A stretch of DNA of 64,000 nt, taken from assembly GCF_029633965.1 (NCBI RefSeq), contig NZ_CP091277.1, positions 496,001 to 560,000 on the forward strand, read 5' to 3'. Every line of letters begins with the position of its first letter. Positions within the stretch are counted from its first letter, which is position 1. Positions 16,932 to 25,451 of the stretch are shown in pieces. Source of the stretch: Methanogenium sp. S4BF (GTDB lineage: Archaea; Halobacteriota; Methanomicrobia; Methanomicrobiales; Methanomicrobiaceae). The notes under the pieces were generated by a model, which saw only the letters and a program-made list of their open reading frames with translations, did no database searches and was not told the DNA's origin. The translations under genes and the position numbers were made by a program.

Positions 16932-18203
16932 ATGAACACAAATCTTGATCAAATTAACAAATATCTTTGGTGTGGCTATCTCCCTCCAAATGAATTTCCT
17001 ACATGGCTTTCTGAATGTATTACTCCAGATATTGCTGGTAAGACATATTCACCCCACGAAGCTGCAAAAAAATTTGATTTATTGTTTGATAACCTTGTAG
17101 ATCAGTCCTCATCCGGGCACCATGTCATCCCCCTCAGTGGTGGTTGGGATAGCCGGACAATTTTAGGTGCTTTGCTGGAACGTGTTGACGCTAATCAGAT
17201 AATGACCGTTACTTTTGGTGTACCGGGCCAATTGGACTATGATTTAGGAAAAATGGTTGCTGAATCAGCAGGTGTTAAAAATTATGCAATTGACTTAAGG
17301 ACAATTGACTTTACTTGGGAGGCTATCAAGGAATCTGTAGCAAAATCCCCTTGGACTTCCGTACCCGATGGGATGTTCAATGCTATTTGTCGGAATATCT
17401 CTAATAAAGATGATACAATATGGAGTGGTTTTATTGGCGATGCAATAAATGGTGGTCATCTATCAGATTTATCAATGGATCCTGAAATCCAAATATCTGC
17501 ATTTTCAAAAAAGGAACGACGGGTTAAAAATTGTTTTCTCTGTCAGTCTGGTTTTTCTTTCCAAGATGTTTTACCAGTTCCTGATATAAATTCAAAAAAT
17601 TATTATGAAGACGCGCTACTTCTTGGATTGCATTGCACCACTTGTACCGCACCAATTAATCTTCCCGTAAAGAGGTGGGAGGGCTGGGGTGCTGTGTTTA
17701 AGAAGGAGATGAATGGAATTCAGGTGATTGCTCCTTTTGTAGATGCTGAATGGGCGGGCTACTGGCTCTCTGCACCACGCGAAGTGCGTAAAGGGCAGAA
17801 GCTTTACCTCGATATGCTCAACCTAAAATTTCCAGAACTATTTTCTTTGCCGGGAAAATCGAATTATGGATCCAATTGGAGCCATGGGGTGTGTCCTGTA
17901 ATCAAACGAGGAAACCATATTATCCGCATGCAAATTCAGCGGAGATTACCATGGCTTAGGATTAGGTCATCGCTAAATGCAAACTATCTGGATTATGACG
18001 AAATGTTCCGCAAAAGGGATGATTATCATGAAACACTTATGGCTGCTCTTGATTATTTAAAAGAGAATAAAGTTGTACCATGGTTGGATTTAGATGCACT
18101 TTGTGAGGAGCATATGAAGCGAAGAAAAGATCATGGGGATGCGTTTCTTGTGCTGATTGGGCTGGCTGCAAATTTAATAGAAAATCCTTTAAATGATAAT
18201 TAG
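16932..18203 (+). CDS. Asparagine-synthase-like ATP-pyrophosphatase domain protein
   Basis: A 423-residue protein with the PP-loop ATP-binding motif LSGGWDSR at residues 69-75 and the downstream SGFIGDAINGGH of asparagine synthase C-terminal domains. It has no N-terminal glutaminase domain with catalytic Cys2, so it either uses free ammonia or a partner, or adenylates a carboxyl group for another acceptor. Such proteins in glycan clusters are thought to amidate uronic acids. The uronic-acid genes at 5.1-7.3 kb and 30-32.6 kb offer substrates, but this is inference. Several cysteines in the middle (CFLCQ, CTTCT) are unusual. A purine-rich AGAGGTAATGA precedes the start. Confidence 0.65.
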   Translation: MNTNLDQINKYLWCGYLPPNEFPTWLSECITPDIAGKTYSPHEAAKKFDLLFDNLVDQSSSGHHVIPLSGGWDSRTILGALLERVDANQIMTVTFGVPGQLDYDLGKMVAESAGVKNYAIDLRTIDFTWEAIKESVAKSPWTSVPDGMFNAICRNISNKDDTIWSGFIGDAINGGHLSDLSMDPEIQISAFSKKERRVKNCFLCQSGFSFQDVLPVPDINSKNYYEDALLLGLHCTTCTAPINLPVKRWEGWGAVFKKEMNGIQVIAPFVDAEWAGYWLSAPREVRKGQKLYLDMLNLKFPELFSLPGKSNYGSNWSHGVCPVIKRGNHIIRMQIQRRLPWLRIRSSLNANYLDYDEMFRKRDDYHETLMAALDYLKENKVVPWLDLDALCEEHMKRRKDHGDAFLVLIGLAANLIENPLNDN

Positions 18204-18213
18204 GCATCTAATG

Positions 18214-19326
18214 ATGAAAATAGTATATATTGCAACTTCAATTATCCCATCCCGCACAGCAAATAGTATCCATGTAATGAAGATGTGCCAGGCGTTTGCT
18301 CAGAATGGGCATGAGGTATTTCTCTTGGTGCCAGATAGGTATAAGGAGTGTGAGCTAGGGATTGTGGATGTCTTTTCTTTTTATGGTGTGGAGAGGTGTT
18401 TTGAGATTGTCTATATACCATTACTTCCAATTAAGGGCAAAAATTTAGTATTTGGATTTCAGGCAGCACAAAATGCGAAACAGTTTAAACCAGATCTTGT
18501 TTATGGGAGAGATCTTGCAGGTTGTTTTTTTATTTCATTGATGAAATATCAAACCATTTTTGAATCTCATGCACCAGTTGGTAACTTTATTTATGTGAGA
18601 ATGATTAAAAAACTTATCAAAAGCTCGACCCTCAAGAAATTTGTTGTTATTACTTATGCGCTAAAGAATTATTATATAGAGCAATATCCCTTCCTCGAAG
18701 ATAAAATATTTGTTGCCCCTGATGGAGCTGATTCCATACCAAATACCATATTGCCCGTTACATTTCCTAACAAAGGTAAAAAGTTGCAGGTTGGATATGT
18801 AGGGCATTTATATCCTGGGCGAGGTATTGAGGTAATTGAACAACTAGCAAAGCGGTGTCCTTGGGCAGATTTTCATATAATTGGAGGTACAGATGATGAT
18901 ATTAATTCCTGTATGCAGCTTATTAAGCCTTCAAATAATCTTATTTTTCAAGGATATAAACCATCTTTCGAAGCTGAAAAATATAGACTTGGTTGTGATA
19001 TTCTTTTAGCACCCTATCAAAACAAGGTTTCAGTTGCAGGTGGTGGAAATACAGTAAAATGGATGTCTCCGTTGAAAGTGTTTGAGTATATGGCCTCAGG
19101 AAAAGCAATTATATGTTCAGATATCCCTGTATTGAAGGAAGTATTGGATCATGGAAGGAATGCTATTCTATGTGATCCTGAAGATATAGATTCATGGGAA
19201 AATGCATTATTGTATTTATATGAAAATGAAACTGAGCGAATTAGGATTGGTGATAATGCAAAAAGTGATTTAATTAGTAATTACACTTGGTATTCACGAG
19301 TCCAAAAGATTTTAGATAAAATATGA
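18214..19326 (+). CDS. Glycosyltransferase family 4 (GT-B)
   Basis: A protein of 370 residues from ATG 18214, with the short GT4 N-terminus MKIVYIATSIIPSRTANSIH and C-terminal donor-site motifs VGYVGHLYPGRGIEVIEQL and SPLKVFEYMASGKAIICSD. The frame is open from ATG 18193, which would overlap the previous gene, but the core starts at 18214. It would add one sugar to a lipid-linked oligosaccharide at the cytoplasmic face of the membrane. It ends 25 bases from the convergent gene at 19352. Confidence 0.8.
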   Translation: MKIVYIATSIIPSRTANSIHVMKMCQAFAQNGHEVFLLVPDRYKECELGIVDVFSFYGVERCFEIVYIPLLPIKGKNLVFGFQAAQNAKQFKPDLVYGRDLAGCFFISLMKYQTIFESHAPVGNFIYVRMIKKLIKSSTLKKFVVITYALKNYYIEQYPFLEDKIFVAPDGADSIPNTILPVTFPNKGKKLQVGYVGHLYPGRGIEVIEQLAKRCPWADFHIIGGTDDDINSCMQLIKPSNNLIFQGYKPSFEAEKYRLGCDILLAPYQNKVSVAGGGNTVKWMSPLKVFEYMASGKAIICSDIPVLKEVLDHGRNAILCDPEDIDSWENALLYLYENETERIRIGDNAKSDLISNYTWYSRVQKILDKI

Positions 19327-19351
19327 TACATTTTTGTGACACAATATCAAA

Positions 19352-21484
19352 TTAAATATAGAATATGTTGGCATATTTATTTGTAAATATTTTATTTGGT
19401 CTTTTTATGTAATTTTCCTTAATATATGCGCCATAATTACCTTCTATTGTCTCATAGTTTCCAAAATATACATAGGATTTTTCATATTTAGGGTATGTTA
19501 TTAATTTATAGTCAAATCTACCTGCACTTATTAATTCTTTTGTACCAGATCTAGGCCTTATAACATTAGTATTTTGTTCATACTTGTCCTTTAACCATAA
19601 TGCAGCAAACTTTTCATTTGTATTTATATTTCCCTTCATATACGTCGTTGACTCTTGACTTAACATATATTGGTGTATTCCAAAAATTTGATATGGCAGA
19701 CCCAAAGAGAAAAGATAGAAACCAATTATTAAAAATAATAATAGACATTTTGATATTTTTTCTACTTTGATAGGTATAATATATGGAAGAAATATACGTG
19801 TTATACATCTTGTGATACTAATTACACCAATTACTAAAAATGGGGATAAAAAAATTGCTGTCAAAGAAAAAATCCTACTACCGTCATATGCCTGGTTTAT
19901 TGATGGCATGGTTATAAATGCGATTAATATTAAAACACATGCAACAGCACAAGTAGTATACTCAATTCCAATTTTTGGAATCACATCTTTTAGAGAACCA
20001 ACTTTGGTTTTAACAAATTTATGTTTTTCTTGTATTTGTAATAATATACTAAAACACACACCTAATCCAATACAAATAATACTGCCAATATAAAAAAAGT
20101 AGTTGAAAAATGTTAGATAGCCATATTCTAATTTTGGATTTAACAAAAGTTCTTTTTCAGTTAGAGTTTCAACCGTTTCCGGTTGAACGTTAAATAATAA
20201 TTCCATAATTGAGGACCCCACTGAATCAATTCCAGAAATTAATGATCCTCCTCCTAATAGAAGAAATGTCCATGCTATAAGCAAGACAATATAAAATAAT
20301 ATTAAATTATAACTGAAATGATTAGGTGGGTTATTAGTAAAATATTTGTTATTTTTAACAATTGTCAAAAATATTAAAATAAACAAGAATATATATGCTG
20401 TCGAATAATGAGAGAAGATAATCGACGCAACAAAAAGTAATAATAATATAACCTTAGATTTTTCCTTTATGCGACCATTAATTGCGACATAAAATACCAA
20501 TGTACAAAAAAAGATTGCAATACTTGTTCGAGGTGATCCTGCTGTCTGTAAAAAGGCTGTTTGTAAAATAAAATAGAGGGAGGCAAAAAAAGCCAAAAAA
20601 GGGGCAAAGTACTCTTTTAACGTGTAATATACTGCCAATGAAGTAAAAGAACAAATGAAAACAAATATAAATTTAAATAACATCTCCAGATTTTCAACTT
20701 TACAAACAGAACTAATAATTGCTGGAAGTAAAGTAATGGACAAAGCAGTACCCAAATTGAGTCCTAAATATATCCAATTGAGATTATCAAAAGTAGTTAA
20801 GAAAAATTGCCCATACTCAATGTGAACATCAGCACCCCAAATATATTGAAAGCGAAGCATGAGAATTGATAAGAGAGAAAACGATATTGATAGAACAGAT
20901 AATGGAAATATATTCTCATTTATATTCTCTCTATAAAAAGTTAGAAACAATAGATAAACAGGTATTGCCAATAATGTTGCAATAAGAAATAAATTGGTTT
21001 CATAGACATTTGATATATGCATTGATACAATAATTGCAGCAGGTAGAGTCAAAATGAAAGTAAGGGCCAATTTTTCGATTTTGGAAAATTGAACTGATAT
21101 AATAGCATTTACAGTATAATGGGAATTGTTACGGCCCAAAATTATTAAAATAACATAGGCAATATTAAAAGTTATTAGGAGAGATATTGTTGATAAAGGT
21201 TCTTTATATCCAATAAATAGTGACAATTGATTAATAAAAAGCCCATAAATGTAAATGAAACTTACACTAATCCCAATAATTAAAAGACAATTTTCAAAAA
21301 AACTGATATTATGAATATTTATCAAAGGAAGAATTAAGAGACCGGGCAGGATAAGTAAGAAGCAAAATCCAAAAATAGAGTGTAGATATGGGATATTTAG
21401 GATAATGGATATGTCGGAAACATATATAAATAATAATATACATAATAAATAAATTATTTTCTTATTAATATTTATCATTTTCAT
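19352..21484 (-). CDS. Large multi-pass membrane protein, DUF2206-like (possible GT-C glycosyltransferase)
   Basis: A 710-residue protein with roughly 14 or more hydrophobic helices and a hydrophilic C-terminal part of about 90 residues. Near residues 216-223 a loop carries WGADVHIEY, an acidic motif like the catalytic loop of GT-C enzymes that use polyprenyl-phosphate sugars on the outer face. SHYSTAYIF is in a later loop. It resembles the archaeal membrane proteins called DUF2206 found in glycan clusters. It could also be a polymerase. It is very AT-rich. A probable TATA (ATAATATATAG on the minus strand, near 21570-21580) lies upstream. Function is not established. Confidence 0.6.
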   Translation of the reverse strand: MKMININKKIIYLLCILLFIYVSDISIILNIPYLHSIFGFCFLLILPGLLILPLINIHNISFFENCLLIIGISVSFIYIYGLFINQLSLFIGYKEPLSTISLLITFNIAYVILIILGRNNSHYTVNAIISVQFSKIEKLALTFILTLPAAIIVSMHISNVYETNLFLIATLLAIPVYLLFLTFYRENINENIFPLSVLSISFSLLSILMLRFQYIWGADVHIEYGQFFLTTFDNLNWIYLGLNLGTALSITLLPAIISSVCKVENLEMLFKFIFVFICSFTSLAVYYTLKEYFAPFLAFFASLYFILQTAFLQTAGSPRTSIAIFFCTLVFYVAINGRIKEKSKVILLLLFVASIIFSHYSTAYIFLFILIFLTIVKNNKYFTNNPPNHFSYNLILFYIVLLIAWTFLLLGGGSLISGIDSVGSSIMELLFNVQPETVETLTEKELLLNPKLEYGYLTFFNYFFYIGSIICIGLGVCFSILLQIQEKHKFVKTKVGSLKDVIPKIGIEYTTCAVACVLILIAFITMPSINQAYDGSRIFSLTAIFLSPFLVIGVISITRCITRIFLPYIIPIKVEKISKCLLLFLIIGFYLFSLGLPYQIFGIHQYMLSQESTTYMKGNINTNEKFAALWLKDKYEQNTNVIRPRSGTKELISAGRFDYKLITYPKYEKSYVYFGNYETIEGNYGAYIKENYIKRPNKIFTNKYANIFYI

Positions 21485-21725
21485 AGACTATGTACCATTA
21501 CTGTATACGGATCTATAACTAAATTTGATATCACCAAGTGAGTATCCAGAACTAGCTCAAATATTCTATATATTATTACCATCGCTCCTATATTTTAATT
21601 ACTGTTCGAAATACTAATAACACATTTAGATACCATTGTAATCTGAATTATTCATGTGTAGAATACTTGTACATACATTATTGTTCAATGATTATATTAG
21701 CTCCTGCCTTTGGCCCCAAATAGAT
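21485..21725. other. AT-rich intergenic region
   Basis: No gene is visible in this 240-base gap between two minus-strand genes. It holds the probable TATA of the membrane-protein gene (minus strand, near 21570-21580). No other structure was recognised. Confidence 0.4.
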
Positions 21726-22925
21726 CTATTCAAGAACTTCCTTCCACCGGGCAACCTCACGATCAAACGTAAAATTCGTTTGCACAAACTGCCTTCCATT
21801 TTCTGCAATCTGCTCCAAGTCCAGAGAATTAAGCACTCGCATTACATTTTTTGCAATGCACTCCGGAGAATTATTCGACATAATAAATCCGGTCTTCCCA
21901 TCAATTATAACATCCGGTATCGCTCCAACTGGTGTCGCGAGCACTGGCGTTCCACATGCCATGGCTTCAAGCATGATATTGGGGAGGCCTTCTGTGTGGG
22001 ATGGGAGGACGAGAAGGCGCAATTGATTTAGGTATTGTGGGAGTTCATCATGGGGTATCCAAGCAAGGAGTTCAACACGATCAGTGAGATCTTCTTCTTG
22101 CAGGTATGTTTCGATTGTTTTTTCCAATTGTCCGTCCCCACAGATGAACACGCGAATATCCTGGTTATTGCTGAGAATGGCTGGAAGGGCTTGGGTAAAG
22201 TGCTGGATACCTTTTTCTGGACTAAAACGACCAATGTATCCGATGATAGGGGCCCTTTTGGACATGGGGGGGGAGGTGATAGTGAAGAGATTTAAATCAA
22301 GAAAGTGTCGGTGGGCAATAACAATTTTTTTTTGGTAATTTTCGAGATTCCATTCTTTGATTAGGTTTTGAGAGTATATTATGAGGCTATTTGCGAAAAA
22401 AAAGTTTACTTGATCGATAAATCCTAGAATACTTAATAAGCAATCATTTTTTGATTGACCCATTTTGGAATCAGAAGCGCCAAGAATGAGTATTACTTTT
22501 TTTCCTAATAATCTGAGTACAATAATTGGCACAGTCAATGATTGGGCAAGAAAAAAAATGTAAGTGTCATAGTCTTTTGTTCTTAATAAATAAAATGTTA
22601 TGTTAAATTGGGTCTTTAAGTAGCGAATAATTCTCAAAAAATTGCAGATTGCCATATTATTAAATTTTGTGTTTGATTGATTTGTGTGGATTTCGGTGAA
22701 TTTAACATTGTAACGATTTTTAAATTTTTGAGGATTTGGAGAAATTGTTGTAACAACCTCTACATTTTTTGTTGTGATTTCAGAGAGTATTTCTAAAAAA
22801 TTTGAGAGAAATCCAAGTCTGTTGAGATCAAAACCTGATGTTATTACCATGTAGGATTTACTTTCTGGATTTTTTGGAATTTTATTACGTGAAAGAAAAT
22901 TATTCCAATTAGTTGTATCCTTCAT
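21726..22925 (-). CDS. Glycosyltransferase family 4 (GT-B)
   Basis: A 399-residue protein with a clear GT4 donor domain: IIGYIGRFSPEKGIQHF near residue 225, VFICGDGQLEKTI, and the EX7E region in PSHTEGLPNIMLEAMACGTP near residue 315, then GAIPDVIIDGKTGF. The acceptor domain (first 200 residues) is AT-rich and less conserved. It shares a 4-base overlap (ATGA) with the glycosyltransferase gene upstream on the same strand and is the last gene of the minus-strand glycan operon. Confidence 0.88.
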   Translation of the reverse strand: MKDTTNWNNFLSRNKIPKNPESKSYMVITSGFDLNRLGFLSNFLEILSEITTKNVEVVTTISPNPQKFKNRYNVKFTEIHTNQSNTKFNNMAICNFLRIIRYLKTQFNITFYLLRTKDYDTYIFFLAQSLTVPIIVLRLLGKKVILILGASDSKMGQSKNDCLLSILGFIDQVNFFFANSLIIYSQNLIKEWNLENYQKKIVIAHRHFLDLNLFTITSPPMSKRAPIIGYIGRFSPEKGIQHFTQALPAILSNNQDIRVFICGDGQLEKTIETYLQEEDLTDRVELLAWIPHDELPQYLNQLRLLVLPSHTEGLPNIMLEAMACGTPVLATPVGAIPDVIIDGKTGFIMSNNSPECIAKNVMRVLNSLDLEQIAENGRQFVQTNFTFDREVARWKEVLE

Positions 22926-24013
22926 CTTTTTTCTCCAGAAATAAATTGATAAATTTCAATTATTTTGGCAGAATTATCTTCACTTTGAGATTGGATTATA
23001 TGTGACTTGAAATCATTTAATTGTTCCAATGTATTCAAAATTTTTTCCGTTAAATCGTCAATATCTCTATTGATAAATATAATTGCACCTGTGGGTCGAT
23101 TAATAACATCACTCGTGACAACAGGAATGTCAAAGTGTAGGGCTTCACGGATTGAAACAGAATCTCCATCAGTATTTGTTGGTCGAACAAATATTTGACT
23201 TTTCATAAGTATTGGATAGAAATTATATTTTTCAGTGATGAACAGAAAGTTATTTTCTATACCCTTAGATATAATCCTGTTTTTTAGAATTTCATAATAA
23301 TTATTATCCCCAATTGTTGGAAGACAAAATACAAAACCAATATTTGGGTAATTCTGTTTCAAATTTGCGCATAAATCTATGCACATATCAATGCCATAAA
23401 GGTCTTGACCTTTGAAAAAAGTAATTTTATATGCATTTGCTGAGATAATGGGTGTATGCTGCTCAATAAATTCCCATATTTCTTGTGGGATCTCTTTAAT
23501 TTCTTTTTCTTGAATAACAGGGGGAATAAATGCAGGGATTACATCAATAAATTCTGGGTCCACACCCAGTGATAAAGCACATTCTTTAATTTTCGGGTTA
23601 ACTGCGATAATATAAGAAGTATGTTTAAGGGAATATGTGATCAATTTTTTTTTTAAGTATCCTGAATTTTTTATAGATTCATTCATACTTTCACCATGTA
23701 TGGTTATGACAATTTTTTTTCCCAATAAAGTCATTAATCCAAAAAGAATTCTGGCCCTCCAGTCGGAGTAATGAAAATGGATGATGTCTTCTTTTGCAAA
23801 AATTGAATATTTTAAAATCCACAATAATGGAAACTTTATTTTGACAACACTATCATTTAATGATACATTTTTTGCATCGAGATCATAAACCACGCACCTG
23901 AATCCATTTTCCTCAAGTTGGTCCTTTAATCTTTGTATATGAACAGAAACGCCTCCATAAGGTAGAGGATAAGGTCCAACCAATGAGATCTTTACATTAT
24001 TCTTGTCGTTCAT
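22922..24013 (-). CDS. Glycosyltransferase family 4 (GT-B)
   Basis: A 363-residue protein beginning VKISLVGPYPLPYGGVSVHI, the glycine-rich acceptor-domain loop of GT4 enzymes. ANAYKITFFKGQDLYGIDM is near residue 190, and VRPTNTDGDSVSIREALHFD carries the conserved donor-site acidic residues near residue 270. It overlaps its upstream neighbour (the CapK-like gene) and its downstream neighbour by 4 bases each, so the three are translationally coupled. Confidence 0.82.
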   Translation of the reverse strand: MNDKNNVKISLVGPYPLPYGGVSVHIQRLKDQLEENGFRCVVYDLDAKNVSLNDSVVKIKFPLLWILKYSIFAKEDIIHFHYSDWRARILFGLMTLLGKKIVITIHGESMNESIKNSGYLKKKLITYSLKHTSYIIAVNPKIKECALSLGVDPEFIDVIPAFIPPVIQEKEIKEIPQEIWEFIEQHTPIISANAYKITFFKGQDLYGIDMCIDLCANLKQNYPNIGFVFCLPTIGDNNYYEILKNRIISKGIENNFLFITEKYNFYPILMKSQIFVRPTNTDGDSVSIREALHFDIPVVTSDVINRPTGAIIFINRDIDDLTEKILNTLEQLNDFKSHIIQSQSEDNSAKIIEIYQFISGEKR

Positions 24014-25440
24014 TTAATTATTCCAGAACAGTTCCATAAAGATTTGTCATCCTTATTGCCATTCGATAATTTCTGAATTAAAAATTTATATTTCCCACTT
24101 TTTGTTCTGGGGATTTCATCAACAAACTGTAACTGCACCTGAACGTCTTCCCCCATCTTTTGGTGGAGGGCTTGTAAGATGTTTTGGGAGTCATTATCTG
24201 TGTAAGTATCTTTTCTTATGATATGCAGGACAACCTCACCTTTTTTCTCCTGATAGAATTGGAAAAGTCTTACATTTTGGAAAGCATCTGAGTGCATGTT
24301 TAACGCGGTCATTGATATTTGTGCCCCATTTTTACTTACGATCATCTCTTGAGTCCATCTGCCACGGACATCTTTTATAAGGGGATAATCTCGACCACAA
24401 TCTTTACAGCCCCATCCGGCGATGGTTGCAAAGTCTCCGGTCTTATATCTGATAAAAGGCATTACATTGTTTAAAAATCCGGTTCCGACTAATTCCCCCC
24501 TTTTGCCAACATTCTCCCAGGAGATTATTTCTCCATTGTCATCGATGATCTCTGTATACCCATACTGGGGAAAAATATGATAAATATGTGAATGTTCGCA
24601 CTCTCCGGCGAGGATCACTTTTTCACTTTGGCCATACCATGAAAAAAATCTTGTATTCAGGGCTTTTTCGATAAATTCAATCTGACCTGGATAAATATTT
24701 TCTGAACCCGCTAGGACAGCATTAATTTTTGATATGTCTGATTTCTGGTTAGTATCCAGATAGTGTGCGAGAAGATTCACCGCAGAAGGGTATCCATGAA
24801 TAAAGGACGGATGCCACTTTTTCATGGCAGATAAATAGTGGGGCAGATTTTTTTCTGACATATGGAATGGAGAAAATTCAAGAGCATTGTAGAGTGGATT
24901 CAGTTGCCAAAATTTATCTTTTGTTATATGATTGAACTCTACCCCTCGAAAAGCAGCAATACGATCACCGGGGGTATAGTTAACCCTGCCCCACATTGAG
25001 ACAATAAATGCCCATTCCTCCCCATAGGTTGAATTATCCAGGTAAAACTGTAAGGTATTACCACTTGTCCCACCAGTGGTTACTGAATATCTTTTGCTTA
25101 TAGGTATATTTTTGTTAATAAACAGATCCGGGCATTTTTGGATTGTTTCTTTATCAATTATCGGAAATTTTAAAAGATTCGAGAATGCATCCTTGGAGGA
25201 ATCCAGTTCAATATTCTTATAGTATGGGATATTTTTAACTGCGTAATTGAGTAACTTCGCTAATTCACGTTCCTGAATTTTCAACAATTCTTCTTTGGGC
25301 AATTTATCCGTTTCTTTAATTGATCTGAGTCTTCGGGAAAATGATAATCCACCCAATCTTCTCTCAATTGGTATGAGATACATCACTTTTCGTAGTGCGT
25401 CTGGACTTTGTCTAAATCTTTTGTAGACCTTTTCAAGCAT
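24010..25440 (-). CDS. CapK/phenylacetate-CoA ligase-like adenylate-forming protein
   Basis: A 476-residue protein of the ANL superfamily. The ATP-binding loop TTGGTSGNTLQFY is near residue 140, SWYGQSEKVILAGEC near 220, YGYTEI and GTGFLNNVMPFIRYKTGD near 310, and the C-terminal hinge and lysine region PRTKSGKYKFLI close the protein. CapK-like proteins occur in capsule and other polysaccharide clusters; the acid they activate is not known. It lies 11 bases after the bi-domain oxidoreductase gene, and the two are often found together. The product could adenylate a sugar acid for amide or ester formation; that is inference. Confidence 0.82.
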   Translation of the reverse strand: MLEKVYKRFRQSPDALRKVMYLIPIERRLGGLSFSRRLRSIKETDKLPKEELLKIQERELAKLLNYAVKNIPYYKNIELDSSKDAFSNLLKFPIIDKETIQKCPDLFINKNIPISKRYSVTTGGTSGNTLQFYLDNSTYGEEWAFIVSMWGRVNYTPGDRIAAFRGVEFNHITKDKFWQLNPLYNALEFSPFHMSEKNLPHYLSAMKKWHPSFIHGYPSAVNLLAHYLDTNQKSDISKINAVLAGSENIYPGQIEFIEKALNTRFFSWYGQSEKVILAGECEHSHIYHIFPQYGYTEIIDDNGEIISWENVGKRGELVGTGFLNNVMPFIRYKTGDFATIAGWGCKDCGRDYPLIKDVRGRWTQEMIVSKNGAQISMTALNMHSDAFQNVRLFQFYQEKKGEVVLHIIRKDTYTDNDSQNILQALHQKMGEDVQVQLQFVDEIPRTKSGKYKFLIQKLSNGNKDDKSLWNCSGIIK

Positions 25441-25451
25441 AACAAAGCCCC

